Positions 53,749 to 61,719 of a stretch of DNA of 64,000 nt are shown here, piece by piece. Location: assembly GCF_002287375.1 (NCBI RefSeq), contig NZ_NPOA01000013.1, positions 79,698 through 143,697 of the forward strand, read 5' to 3'. Position 1 is the first letter of the stretch. Every line of letters begins with the position of its first letter. The notes under the pieces are model-generated. The model was not told the DNA's origin. It saw only the letters and a list, made by a program, of their open reading frames with translations, and did not search any database. This DNA comes from Virgibacillus profundi (GTDB lineage: Bacteria > Bacillota > Bacilli > Bacillales > Amphibacillaceae). The position numbers and the translations under genes were made by a program.

Positions 53749-54768
53749 TCAATCTTTTGAAACTGCCCTTGTACTATCCCTTACGATTAATTTGGTTTTC
53801 AAATAAATAGAGTCTTCAATCATCAAAGCTTGTTCTATTTGTTTAATCAAATACTCCACTGAGACTTCCCCTATTTTCTTAATTGGCTGTTCAATGGTTG
53901 TTAGTCTGGGGGTTAGAATCTGGTTGTAGCTAAGGTTATCAAATCCAACAACGGATATATCATCAGGAATTAAAATATTTAGTTCCCTAGCGGCTTGATA
54001 TACACCAAAAGCCATCAAATCATTTAATGCAAAAATAGAAGTAATGTCTTTGTTTTCACGAAGTAAAACTTTAGCTGCATCATATCCTCCTTTCATTGTA
54101 TAAGATCCTTCTCTTACCAGGTTTCTATCAATTTTTAAACCAACTTGCTCATGTGCTAATTTGTAGCCTTTCAAACGGTGATTAGAATTCCAAATCGTTT
54201 TAGGCCCTGTTATACAACCAATTTTTTTATGGCCAAGTTTAATCAGGTGGCTTGTTGCTAAATAGCCAGCTTCCGTATTATCAATAAATACACCATTAAA
54301 TTCGCTATCATCATCCCCACGGTCTATAAACATTACTGGGATATTATTTTTTTTTAATAGCTTTTGAACACCATCATTTAAATTAGAATCAGAACTCGAA
54401 AATATTATACCGTCTACATTTTTTTCAATTAATAACCATAAGTATCTTTCAAGTACTTTCAATTGATTATCAACATTACACAGAAATACAGAATACCCCA
54501 TTTTGTTTGCTATATCCTCAATAGCCCTTGCTAAATCTGAAAAAAACGGGTTTCTAATATCTGGAATAACTAAACCTATTGTTTTTGTGTTTTTTGTTAT
54601 CATACTCCTGGCTATTGCATTCGGCCGATAATTATATTCCTTTATCACCTCTTCAACCCGCTTTCGAGTTTCCTTGCCCACCCCTTCCTTATTTTGATTT
54701 AAAACACGTGAAACTGTTGTAATGGAAACATTTGCTTTTTTTGCAATTTCCTTTATCGTAAGTTTCAT
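53749..54768 (-). CDS. LacI-family transcriptional regulator
   Basis: 339 residues. The N-terminal LacI HTH reads TIKEIAKKANVSITTVSRVLNQNKEGVGKETRKRVEEVI with a hinge helix YRPNAIARSM. A periplasmic-binding-like domain follows (TIGLVIPDIRNPFFSDLARAIED, GVFIDNTEAGYLATSHLIKLGHKKIGCITGP, FALNDLMAFGVYQAA, VVGFDNLSYNQ). It probably senses ribose or a nucleoside and represses the operon that it heads. Confidence 0.93.
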   Translation of the reverse strand: MKLTIKEIAKKANVSITTVSRVLNQNKEGVGKETRKRVEEVIKEYNYRPNAIARSMITKNTKTIGLVIPDIRNPFFSDLARAIEDIANKMGYSVFLCNVDNQLKVLERYLWLLIEKNVDGIIFSSSDSNLNDGVQKLLKKNNIPVMFIDRGDDDSEFNGVFIDNTEAGYLATSHLIKLGHKKIGCITGPKTIWNSNHRLKGYKLAHEQVGLKIDRNLVREGSYTMKGGYDAAKVLLRENKDITSIFALNDLMAFGVYQAARELNILIPDDISVVGFDNLSYNQILTPRLTTIEQPIKKIGEVSVEYLIKQIEQALMIEDSIYLKTKLIVRDSTRAVSKD

Positions 54769-54797
54769 GATACAACTCCCACAAAATATTTAATTTC

Positions 54798-54858
54798 AAG
54801 AAAACGTTTTCTTAAATCAGAGTATAACACAGGAATAATAAAAAGAAAACGTTTTCTT
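54798..54858 (-). promoter_or_regulatory. Two identical LacI-family operators flanking the operon promoter
   Basis: AAGAAAACGTTTTCTT occurs at 54798-54813 and 54843-54858, centres 45 bp apart, both perfect palindromes with the central CG typical of LacI-family sites. On the minus strand a -10-like TATACT lies between them. DNA looping or dual occlusion is plausible. Confidence 0.75.
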
Positions 54859-54976
54859 AAAAGTTTTTTAATAATTTGATATTTACCGATATATTTTAAT
54901 ATTCTTGGCAATAAGATTACTAAAGCTAGATTAAAACCAATTTAAATGAATTAGGAATTCGCTAACACTCCTACTC

Positions 54977-55188
54977 CTATCCCAGCCCGACAATCATCTC
55001 AAGAATCTCCTCCGCATCCACAAGCGGATCCACCACCCGCTTCACAAACCAATCCGGAACAATCTTCATCACGCAGACCTCCCACCTCGCTCAGCCCTCT
55101 GAGCACTTCGAACCCGACTTGGCTTCTCCTCCACCTTTGCCCCCTCAACAGTCGAAATCCCCTTCACCTTCCAAGCCTCTAATATCCC
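54977..55188 (-). pseudogene. 3' remnant of a third DnaD-family gene
   Basis: The reverse strand reads GILEAWKVKGISTVE, matching the DnaD signature region of cassette 1. A frame change follows, then EIVPDWFVKR and a terminal EILEMIVGLG before TAG, close to the end of the 11206-11865 protein. Stops and frameshifts interrupt it and the first part is missing. It lies only 100 bp downstream of the intact DnaD gene, as in a degenerate tandem copy. Confidence 0.75.
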
Positions 55189-55289
55189 CAAAAATAATTG
55201 CTATATCAAGTAAGTGGTTATTAAAATTGATTAGTCTCCTACTCTATTTAAAATAATTCAAACTAAAAATCCATGATTCATCGTATTGC

Positions 55290-56225
55290 CTACCCCCTCA
55301 ACGCCGCCAACATCCTCCCAATCTCCGCAGTCTCCTCATCAACATCACGCCGCACCACAAAAGCTTGCTCCTCCCGCTTCAACTCCTCTCTCTGCTTTTG
55401 CTCCCAAAACCAATCAGGCACAATCTCTTCCGCACCAGCTCTACCCACAAACCCATGCGACGCCTTCTTCTCCCTCCGAAATTCCACTTCCTCCGCCCGA
55501 GCCTGCTCCACGCTAGTAATCCCCTTCTTCGCCCATGCCTGCAGAATTGCTTTCACATAACCCCAATTAGCTTTCCCACGTTCCAATGCTCGCTTCATGG
55601 CATTCATCACCAACGGCTCACCCATGTCGTTCACCCAATTAATCATGTCGTCAGCAACGTAAGCATTGAGCATACCAAAATTTGCTTGAAAAAATGCGAT
55701 CGCGTCTGTTGTAGCAACAATTGTTTTGTCTCCTTTCTTTTCGTTTTCCTTCTGTTTAATTAATGTGCCCGCATCCTGGCCTTTAAGGTGGTCCATAGGC
55801 TGGTCTGCATCCTGGTTTGCACCCACGCCCGCTCCTACATCACTCCCATGGTCTGCTTGCCGGTCTGCAGACACGTCATTCGAATAGTCCCCACTATATG
55901 TATTTCCACTAATTCTGAAGGCTTGTCCCTGCACAGCATCTTCCATAGCCAGCCTCACCATCCGATAAATCGGCGCCTGATTATGACTGCGTGATTGAAA
56001 ATCAATATAGCCTTTTTCCTTCAGCTCTGTCCTTGCACGTTTAAACGAGCTTTCCTTTAATCCTGATTTCATACGCAGCACTCCCGCGGCTACTGTAAAC
56101 TTTTCAATCCACCTTGCCTTGTTGTTGATGTGCATCAATGTATGCCATAGTGTGACCGCTGAGGCAGATAGCGGATTTCGCTCAACTAAATCGTAAAATG
56201 CATTAATTTCTTTTATGTAATTCAT
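55290..56225 (-). CDS. DnaD-domain replication protein (cassette 2, intact)
   Basis: 311 residues. The N-terminal winged helix (NPLSASAVTLWHTLMHINNKARWIEKFTVAAGVLRMKSGLKESSFKRARTELKEKGYI) is followed by a low-complexity acidic/Gly/Ala linker (about 105-165). Then a DnaD/DnaB_2-like domain (DAIAFFQANFGMLNAYVADDMINWVND ... YVKAILQAWAKKGITSVEQAR) and the tail EIVPDWFWEQK. DnaD-type proteins bind DNA and help load the replicative helicase in Bacillota and phages. The start is ATG 56225 (MNYIKEINAF), preceded by GGATGGAG; the frame is open to 56279. It is cotranscribed with the sigma-like gene upstream. Confidence 0.82.
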   Translation of the reverse strand: MNYIKEINAFYDLVERNPLSASAVTLWHTLMHINNKARWIEKFTVAAGVLRMKSGLKESSFKRARTELKEKGYIDFQSRSHNQAPIYRMVRLAMEDAVQGQAFRISGNTYSGDYSNDVSADRQADHGSDVGAGVGANQDADQPMDHLKGQDAGTLIKQKENEKKGDKTIVATTDAIAFFQANFGMLNAYVADDMINWVNDMGEPLVMNAMKRALERGKANWGYVKAILQAWAKKGITSVEQARAEEVEFRREKKASHGFVGRAGAEEIVPDWFWEQKQREELKREEQAFVVRRDVDEETAEIGRMLAALRG

Positions 56226-56248
56226 TTTCTCCATCCTCTCAAGAATTG

Positions 56249-56292
56249 CTGTTAGAACAATGCAGTAAAATGCCCACACATTGTTCTAACAG
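56249..56292 (-). promoter_or_regulatory. Hairpin between sigma and DnaD genes (cassette 2)
   Basis: CTGTTAGAACAATG (56249-56262) and its exact complement (56279-56292) with a 16-nt loop. It occupies the whole gap between the sigma stop and the DnaD binding site. The sequence is unlike the cassette 1 hairpin, but the position is the same. Confidence 0.65.
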
Positions 56293-56304
56293 TTTCATAA
56301 TCTA

Positions 56305-56871
56305 TTAATCCATCGGTAAAATAGTAGAAATCCCGGATAATGCCGGATCAGACCGTAACTTTTTCCTTGCCTCTTTCCCCCAGCTTTTAACCGCTTCAAC
56401 CGAAACACCCTTCATTTCAGCGATCTCTTTAAGTGGCATCTCCAGAATAATGTGGCCGTAAACCCAATTCCATTGGTTGGCAGTTAGCCCGGCCTTCACT
56501 TTCTCCCAATCCTGAGTGTCCTCCACATTAATACCGGAACTTTCCATAATCGGATTTCTCGTATTTGCATCCCGATTGCCATTATCCACACGTAGTTTTT
56601 CATGAGAAGCAAATGCCTCATCCTTGTATTGCTCCCTCGCTTTCTTTCGGAGCATATCAATTAATCGATGGCGGATGGTGTAGTTGAAATAGGTAGATAG
56701 GGGTCCTTTATCCGGCTGGTATTTTTTGTGGGCCATCCACATGGCATATAGTCCCTCCACATAAAACTCTTTATAGGGATCACGAATACCCAATCGCTGC
56801 ATATGGTAATAAATCCTTCGCTCATTCTGCTTAAAAATTTCCTCGAAACTCTGTTCCTTATCCTGCGTCAT
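56305..56871 (-). CDS. Sigma-70-family RNA polymerase sigma factor, small type (cassette 2)
   Basis: 188 residues. Region 2-like FEEIFKQNERRIYYHMQRLGIRDPYKEFYVEGLYAMWMAHKKYQPDKGPLSTYFNYTIRHRLIDMLRKK, then a variable linker and a region 4-like HTH (LTANQWNWVYGHIILEMPLKEIAEMKGVSVEAVKSWGKEARKKL). It is close to the cassette 1 protein over both regions. The frame is open to a GTG at 56889; ATG 56871 follows AAAGGGG at good spacing. It is divergent from the XRE-comK pair, and a ComK-box pair lies upstream. Confidence 0.77.
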   Translation of the reverse strand: MTQDKEQSFEEIFKQNERRIYYHMQRLGIRDPYKEFYVEGLYAMWMAHKKYQPDKGPLSTYFNYTIRHRLIDMLRKKAREQYKDEAFASHEKLRVDNGNRDANTRNPIMESSGINVEDTQDWEKVKAGLTANQWNWVYGHIILEMPLKEIAEMKGVSVEAVKSWGKEARKKLRSDPALSGISTILPMD

Positions 56872-57000
56872 TTCTGTTTCCCCTTTCACAATTTATGTCA
56901 GCTTATCTCCCTGCATTTAATTCCAGGAGTTAAAAGACAGGTCTATCATATGAAAAAGTTAAGAAACTTTCCCCAAGCGTAACTTTACATATACCTCTCG

Positions 57001-57034
57001 AAAATTTGATTTTCCATAGTCAAAATTGAAATTT
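57001..57034. promoter_or_regulatory. Candidate ComK-binding K-box pair (8-bp spacer)
   Basis: AAAATTTGATTTT (57001-57013) fits AAAA-N5-TTTT exactly. AAAATTGAAATTT (57022-57034) fits with one mismatch. The 8-bp gap is one of the three spacings used by ComK. It lies 130 bp before the sigma start and 250 bp before the XRE start. Confidence 0.6.
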
Positions 57035-57040
57035 CAGCCC

Positions 57041-57079
57041 AAAACCCCATCTAAAAATTGAATTTTAGGTGGGGTTTTT
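57041..57079. terminator. Bidirectional terminator-like hairpin
   Basis: AAAACCCCATCTAAAA (57041-57056) pairs with 57063-57078 with a single T-G wobble, 6-nt loop. A-run on one side and T-run on the other let it act in both directions. It lies in the divergent region between the sigma and XRE genes. Confidence 0.7.
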
Positions 57080-57134
57080 CAAGTTAGCATACAATTTATT
57101 AAAAAATTTCAATCATCATACACAAACGTCAAAA

Positions 57135-57176
57135 AGATAGAGTGCCATCCTAAAGTTAGCATTCTATCTATTTTTA
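57135..57176 (+). terminator. Second hairpin with T-run before XRE-comK
   Basis: AGATAGAGTGC (57135-57145) and GCATTCTATCT (57159-57169) pair with one G-T wobble, followed by ATTTTT. It could attenuate plus-strand transcripts entering XRE-comK. Confidence 0.55.
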
Positions 57177-57281
57177 AAAATAAGTATCACCAAATTACCA
57201 TATTTTCCCATAAAGTGACCTATAGAGCGTGGTATTCCTCTGTTTTCATCCAGATAATGGGTTTAAAAAGGGAGATAACTA

Positions 57282-57539
57282 TTGGAAAATAACGATTTAC
57301 TAAAACAAATTGTAGGCAAAAATTTGAAATTGAGAAGAACGGAAATGAACCTATCACAAGAAGGGCTAACAAAAGAATCAGGTGTTAATGATAAACATTT
57401 TGGGAGAATTGAACGGGGTGAAAAGTTACCGGGTTTTCAAACCCTTTATAAATTACGCACATCCATGAATATAAGCATTGATAAGTTGATCGATGAAGTT
57501 GAAAAAGAAATGGAGCACAAGGAAACAGAAGATCAATGA
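57282..57539 (+). CDS. XRE-family helix-turn-helix regulator (cassette 2)
   Basis: 85 residues. VGKNLKLRRTEMNLSQEGLTKESGVNDKHFGRIERGEKLPGFQTLYKL is the HTH_3 domain, with an acidic C-terminal tail. TTG start at 57282 with AAGGGAG 7 nt upstream. It is 75 bp before comK on the same strand, so the two are probably cotranscribed. It may regulate comK or the divergent sigma-DnaD operon. Confidence 0.83.
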   Translation: MENNDLLKQIVGKNLKLRRTEMNLSQEGLTKESGVNDKHFGRIERGEKLPGFQTLYKLRTSMNISIDKLIDEVEKEMEHKETEDQ

Positions 57540-57614
57540 AAATAGATACGCTTCCTATCCATTTCTTTTCTTAGCCCCTTTCACTAATCCTACCATAAGG
57601 AGTGTTATTCTATT

Positions 57615-58124
57615 GTGGAAAAAATAATGTCTCATTATAAAATAAATGAACAAACCATTGCACTGTTACCAGCGAGGCATATGGATTATGCCTCCATTGT
57701 ATATGAACACAACCAGCAACTATTCGTTAGAAAAACACCAATCCAGTTGATCAAGACAGCCTGTTTGGACTACTGCTCTACCTATGAGGGAAGAAGGGAG
57801 GCTGTTATCTATCATACTGGTTTTAGGCGGAAGGTTCCAATTCCAATCAGCATCAGCAAGAATATATACACTTTCCCTACCCACTCCCCATCTGATTATG
57901 ATTGTACCTGGATTTTCTACAACCATGTCAAGTCATTTATAAGTAATCCCTCATCAAAGAAGCTGGGTGTAAAATCGATTATTACGTTTAAAACCGGTCA
58001 ACAATTACCTTTAAATGTATCCCCTTACATAATTGAAAAGCAAATGAAGCGAACTGCTATGTGTAAGTTTAGGTTTTCTGATTGTGTAGGGAATGGTGAT
58101 TCTGATTATGCTGCAGTGTTCTAG
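57615..58124 (+). CDS. comK: Competence transcription factor ComK (short form)
   Basis: 169 residues. The start YKINEQTIALLPARHMDYASIVYE matches ComK's N-terminal strand. CLDYCSTYEGRREAVIYHTGFRRKVPIPISISKNIYTFPTHSPSDYDCTWIFYNHVKSFI matches its central part (C-R-F-type, P-P-I, IFLFPTLS and W-I-x-H-V), and the end is KQMKRTAMCKFRFSDCVG. B. subtilis ComK is about 192 residues; this copy lacks the last 30 or so, a region linked to activation. GTG start at 57615, AAGGAG 12 nt upstream; ATG 57627 is an alternative. ComK binds K-boxes to switch on DNA uptake and recombination genes. Confidence 0.83.
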   Translation: MEKIMSHYKINEQTIALLPARHMDYASIVYEHNQQLFVRKTPIQLIKTACLDYCSTYEGRREAVIYHTGFRRKVPIPISISKNIYTFPTHSPSDYDCTWIFYNHVKSFISNPSSKKLGVKSIITFKTGQQLPLNVSPYIIEKQMKRTAMCKFRFSDCVGNGDSDYAAVF

Positions 58125-58173
58125 TAAAAAAGGAAAACACTAGTTTAAAATATAAATAAGGGGGACATAACAA

Positions 58174-58884
58174 ATGGTTTTCATTTCATTATTGGGCATT
58201 ATCGCTATTATTTTTTCAATTTTCTACCTACTATTTCACTTTATAAAAAAAGGAAAGGACAAAGAGAGAAGGCTTTCCAAGAAAATTTTCTATCCTACTT
58301 TTATCGCTGGTTTCATCTTGTTCATACTTGGGTTATCTTTATACGATAATAGTTTTGAAGCACAACTTACTAAAGCTTTAAATCAAAATGAAAGCCTGAC
58401 CACTGATAATGATACGCTAAAATCAGAAAACAAAGACCTCATACAAAACATTTCAGATCTTGAGTCTGGTATAGAAGAAATGAACAGCAAGGTTACTGAA
58501 TACGAAAGCAACATAGAATCACTGGAAGAAGAAAAAGCTGCTTTTAACACAGAAAAGGAATCGTTAAACCAAGAAATTACCAATTTAACAGATACAAATA
58601 CTGATTTAAAAGACGAAGTTACTAGTCTGGAATCAGAACTTGAAACTACGGCATCAAAATTAGCAAGTGCAGAAGCAAAAACTCATACGACAAGCACCAG
58701 TAGTTCTACTAGTGGTAACTCAAATTCTGGATCGAGTTCAAGCGACTCATCTACTTCAAGCTCAAATGTATATTATAAAAATTGCACAGCAGCCAGAGAT
58801 GCTGGTGCAGCGCCTGTTCGTCGTGGTGACCCTGGTTATGCCAGTCATTTAGACAGAGACGGAGATGGGGTTGGGTGTGAGTAG
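58174..58884 (+). CDS. Membrane-anchored coiled-coil protein with C-terminal Excalibur domain
   Basis: 236 residues. Two hydrophobic helices (about 1-23 and 40-57), then a long coiled coil (about 65-165, rich in E, N, L heptads), a Ser/Thr/Gly linker (170-200), and a C-terminal Excalibur domain YYKNCTAARDAGAAPVRRGDPGYASHLDRDGDGVGCE. The last part has the DxDGDGxGCE calcium-binding signature. Such domains occur at the cell surface, often with nucleases or wall proteins. GGGGGA lies 8 nt before the ATG. It follows comK by 49 bp, so it may share its transcript. Confidence 0.85.
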   Translation: MVFISLLGIIAIIFSIFYLLFHFIKKGKDKERRLSKKIFYPTFIAGFILFILGLSLYDNSFEAQLTKALNQNESLTTDNDTLKSENKDLIQNISDLESGIEEMNSKVTEYESNIESLEEEKAAFNTEKESLNQEITNLTDTNTDLKDEVTSLESELETTASKLASAEAKTHTTSTSSSTSGNSNSGSSSSDSSTSSSNVYYKNCTAARDAGAAPVRRGDPGYASHLDRDGDGVGCE

Positions 58885-59093
58885 GTTTAAGTCTATATGA
58901 CATCCTGAGAGATGTGCAAAACTATTCATCCTGGTGATTTTAAAATGGAAGGAGCTATTCGCCATCATCTATTAAACAAAAATTATTAATTTTAGTCTAA
59001 CCCTTCACTAATATTGATAATATTTAAAATTCAAACTAGATACCAGGAAGGTTCCATGCTATTATTGATATAAAAGTGAGCGGGGGCTATGAT

Positions 59094-59411
59094 ATGGGTT
59101 CAGAACGAATAGTAGTTTTTCCGGATGAATTGCTAGAAAGAATGCAAATAGAAACAACAATATTTACACCTGCAAATGATGCTGTTGGATTTGCTGCACT
59201 TTCTGAAGAAGTGGGTCTTACGCTTATCTTGCGGTTGTATCAATTAGTGATGGATGAAGATAATATATATGATCCGATACAGGAATTGGCCGCCTTTAGC
59301 TTTAAAAGCCGGGTAGAGCTTGATCAATTTATAGATAGGCTTCCTGATATAACTGGATTGGAGATGCTGACGATTTTGAATCCGTTGCCGGAGGATAGCT
59401 CTGTTAATTGA
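59094..59411 (+). CDS. Small protein of unknown function, copy 1
   Basis: 105 residues, acidic, mostly helical: RIVVFPDELLERMQIETTIFTPANDAVGFAALSEEVGLTLILRLYQLVMDEDNIYDPIQELAAFSF. No recognised domain. The frame opens at a GTG (59076), but the paralogue at 61720 starts at the equivalent of ATG 59094, which also has GGGGG 8 nt upstream. The two copies differ at only a few positions in protein and DNA, including their 5' leaders. Confidence 0.7.
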   Translation: MGSERIVVFPDELLERMQIETTIFTPANDAVGFAALSEEVGLTLILRLYQLVMDEDNIYDPIQELAAFSFKSRVELDQFIDRLPDITGLEMLTILNPLPEDSSVN

Positions 59412-59650
59412 ACGTGGTAAGGTCCAATTATTTATAAAAAAAGTATTTGATTTAATAAACTCCTGGTAATGACAACACACTAAATTAAAATGACAAAAGA
59501 TAATCGTATTTCCAAAAAAGGCAAAAAAATAGACCGAGTCAAGAAAAACTCTGCCTAGTGTGGACAAGGTTCCTGTCCATTAGTCCTTTTCAAACCCAAA
59601 GTCGTTTTTTACTACTTAAATAGCCCAATGATTTGTGTTGCAATAAAAAA

Positions 59651-60367
59651 TTAGTGTTCATTCATAGGTATAAAAATAAAGTAGTAGATTGAATTATCTT
59701 CCTGTTCTCCAATAAAGCTTTCATTATCTTGAGTTTTTCTATTTTTGCTTTGTTCATCATTTAATTCTTTTTTATGATCATCCCAACTTAAGAAATCATT
59801 AATGTAATTATATACATTTTTATGCTTTCCTTTTTTCCCAACCCAAACTCCTATATTGTCACTATATATTTGCTCAATAAAAGTTCCCCATCTATAAGCA
59901 TCAGTTCTTTCTAATAAAGAAATATTTGCATTTGAATTATTATACCAAACATACTTATGTTTATCCTTTTTGTTAGGTCTCCAAAAAAAACAATGATGTA
60001 ATGCATTTTCTTGCCAAGCTCTATTTATGAAGGTTGGTAAAGCATAGTAAATATTATTGTTATTTTTAATTAAATCATATTGGTGTTCCGGTTTGTCTAT
60101 ATCCCATTCCATTCTTGAATAGCAAATTATATATTTGCCACCTAACTCCTTAAATTTTGGCCTTTTAAATTGTAATCCAATTACTTTCCCATTGTGAAAA
60201 AAACTAGCATCAGCAGGATATTTCTTTTCTTCTTTAGGAGATACTGCTACAATTTCAATATTTTCATCAATCTGTTTAAAGTATTCTCTTATACCCTTTA
60301 CTATCCAAGCTTCAAATTCTCTTTCTAATGGAATACCATAATTATCTGTTAGAATTTTTATAGGCAT
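59651..60367 (-). CDS. Hypothetical protein with a possible PD-(D/E)xK-like core
   Basis: 238 residues. The N-terminal REFEAWIVKGIREYFKQ, then PADASFFHNGKVIGLQFKRP near residues 50-70, resembles the D...QxK core of nuclease-like domains, but no certain family match. Middle: SRMEWDIDKPEHQYDLIKNNNNIYYALPTFINRAWQENALHHCFFW. The tail is charged. GGGGGA precedes the ATG. It stands alone among defence- and mobile-type genes, so a nuclease or restriction role is possible but not shown. Confidence 0.5.
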   Translation of the reverse strand: MPIKILTDNYGIPLEREFEAWIVKGIREYFKQIDENIEIVAVSPKEEKKYPADASFFHNGKVIGLQFKRPKFKELGGKYIICYSRMEWDIDKPEHQYDLIKNNNNIYYALPTFINRAWQENALHHCFFWRPNKKDKHKYVWYNNSNANISLLERTDAYRWGTFIEQIYSDNIGVWVGKKGKHKNVYNYINDFLSWDDHKKELNDEQSKNRKTQDNESFIGEQEDNSIYYFIFIPMNEH

Positions 60368-60444
60368 AATTATATCCCCCTTATTTTTTAAAGAAGTGCA
60401 GACAAAAACTATACAATAGAAAAACCATAATCCTAATAAAAATA

Positions 60445-60885
60445 TTACTTTATTTTATAATAATCGGCATACCAATTAGCAAACCACAGCAACCCTACTT
60501 CTATACTAGTCTCAGGCTTAAATCCAACATCTTCTTGAATTTTTTCATTAATTGGCTCAAACTCTTTTTTAAATTCTATTTCTCCACCCATTGCATTACC
60601 TAAAGCTTGTTCTTGCGCTGTAATAAATTTCATTAACTTCTCTGGACTATTGTTGCCAATGTTGAACACTCTATGAGCAACCTCACCATCCCCTTTTAGA
60701 GGTGTACTGACCAACCTTTGCAGCTACATGTCCGCCAGATCCATTACAAAAATATAATCCCGATGGATAGTCGTTACCGAAGACTTTTAATTTCTCTAGT
60801 TTACCTTTAGCAACTTGTGTTACATATGGCATAAGATTATTTGGAATTCCATTTCCAGGAAGTGATTAGGCACCTGAAAATCGCG
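60445..60885 (-). pseudogene. Debris of sugar-nucleotide epimerase genes
   Basis: The 3' part (60445-60714) is an open frame ending FKPETSIEVGLLWFANWYADYY, like the C-terminus of UDP-glucuronate 4-epimerases, with HRVFNIGNNSPEKLMKFI. Upstream, other frames read [32 protein letters not shown], a GalE-type segment, interrupted by stops. These are pieces of two epimerases joined or overlaid by decay. No function expected. Confidence 0.7.
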
Positions 60886-60904
60886 TATCCATATATCATC
60901 TTTG

Positions 60905-61486
60905 TTACTTACCGTGACATTTTTTATATTTGATACCACTTCCGCATGGACAAGGGGCATTCCTACCAACTTTTTCTACTATAATTGGTTGGTTTTCATA
61001 TGTGTTATATTCTTGAATTTCGTATATATTGTTTATAATTACTTCCGGTTCAATATCTTCAGTTGGTTGATTATTTAAGAGGGTAGATGCGAAAATATTT
61101 AATGCAGTCCCCAGTACTACCATTCCAAAACTAAACTTTTCTGCTCTATTTCCTGGTATTACCCAATCTAATAAAGGGTGTAATCCTGGTAATTCCTTTT
61201 CAGTTTCTTTTTCCAATTCAGCAGTTGTTATTTCTTCCTTGCGTGTTTTTTCTAGTAAATCAGCAAACCTTTTTAATTCATCAATCGTTCTTTCCGGTGC
61301 ACTTAAAACCTGAATAATATTTTCCACTAGTCTATAGGTCCCATCCGGAACATGTCCCATACTCCCGCAATTCGGACAAGGACCAGATTTGTTCCCTATC
61401 ATTACCATAGTAGACCCGCCACCTCCAGCAAACCCTGAAGGAAAAGCAGTTCCACAATTATCACATATAGCCGGCAAATTTATCAC
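60905..61486 (-). CDS. SEC-C motif zinc-binding protein
   Basis: 193 residues. N-terminal zinc ribbon (CDNCGTAF ... CPNCGSMG), a helical middle, a hydrophobic stretch ([19 protein letters not shown], about 120-138), and the C-terminal SEC-C motif [25 protein letters not shown] peptides bind zinc and occur in SecA and in many stress or defence proteins. GTG start with GGAGGGG 9 nt upstream. No partner recognised. Confidence 0.8.
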   Translation of the reverse strand: MINLPAICDNCGTAFPSGFAGGGGSTMVMIGNKSGPCPNCGSMGHVPDGTYRLVENIIQVLSAPERTIDELKRFADLLEKTRKEEITTAELEKETEKELPGLHPLLDWVIPGNRAEKFSFGMVVLGTALNIFASTLLNNQPTEDIEPEVIINNIYEIQEYNTYENQPIIVEKVGRNAPCPCGSGIKYKKCHGK

Positions 61487-61719
61487 AAAAAATATCCCCT
61501 CCTACTTCAATATTCGACATAGAAAGGAGAATTCCTTTATATTACGTCGTATTTATGCCTAAGACTAATTAACTGACTTGATACGGTAATTTGCGCAAAA
61601 ATTGTTCAGTCTTACCCTAGTGCAAAATCTGTTCAATCTATTCTAGCGATTGCACCAAACTTTCCTAGATTTCAGAAACTTTCCATGCTACTATTAAGAT
61701 AAAAAGTGGGGGCTATGAT

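Noticed and set aside
58134-58146. AAAA-N5-GTTT before the Excalibur gene as a K-box
   Set aside because: One mismatch and no second box at a permitted spacing.
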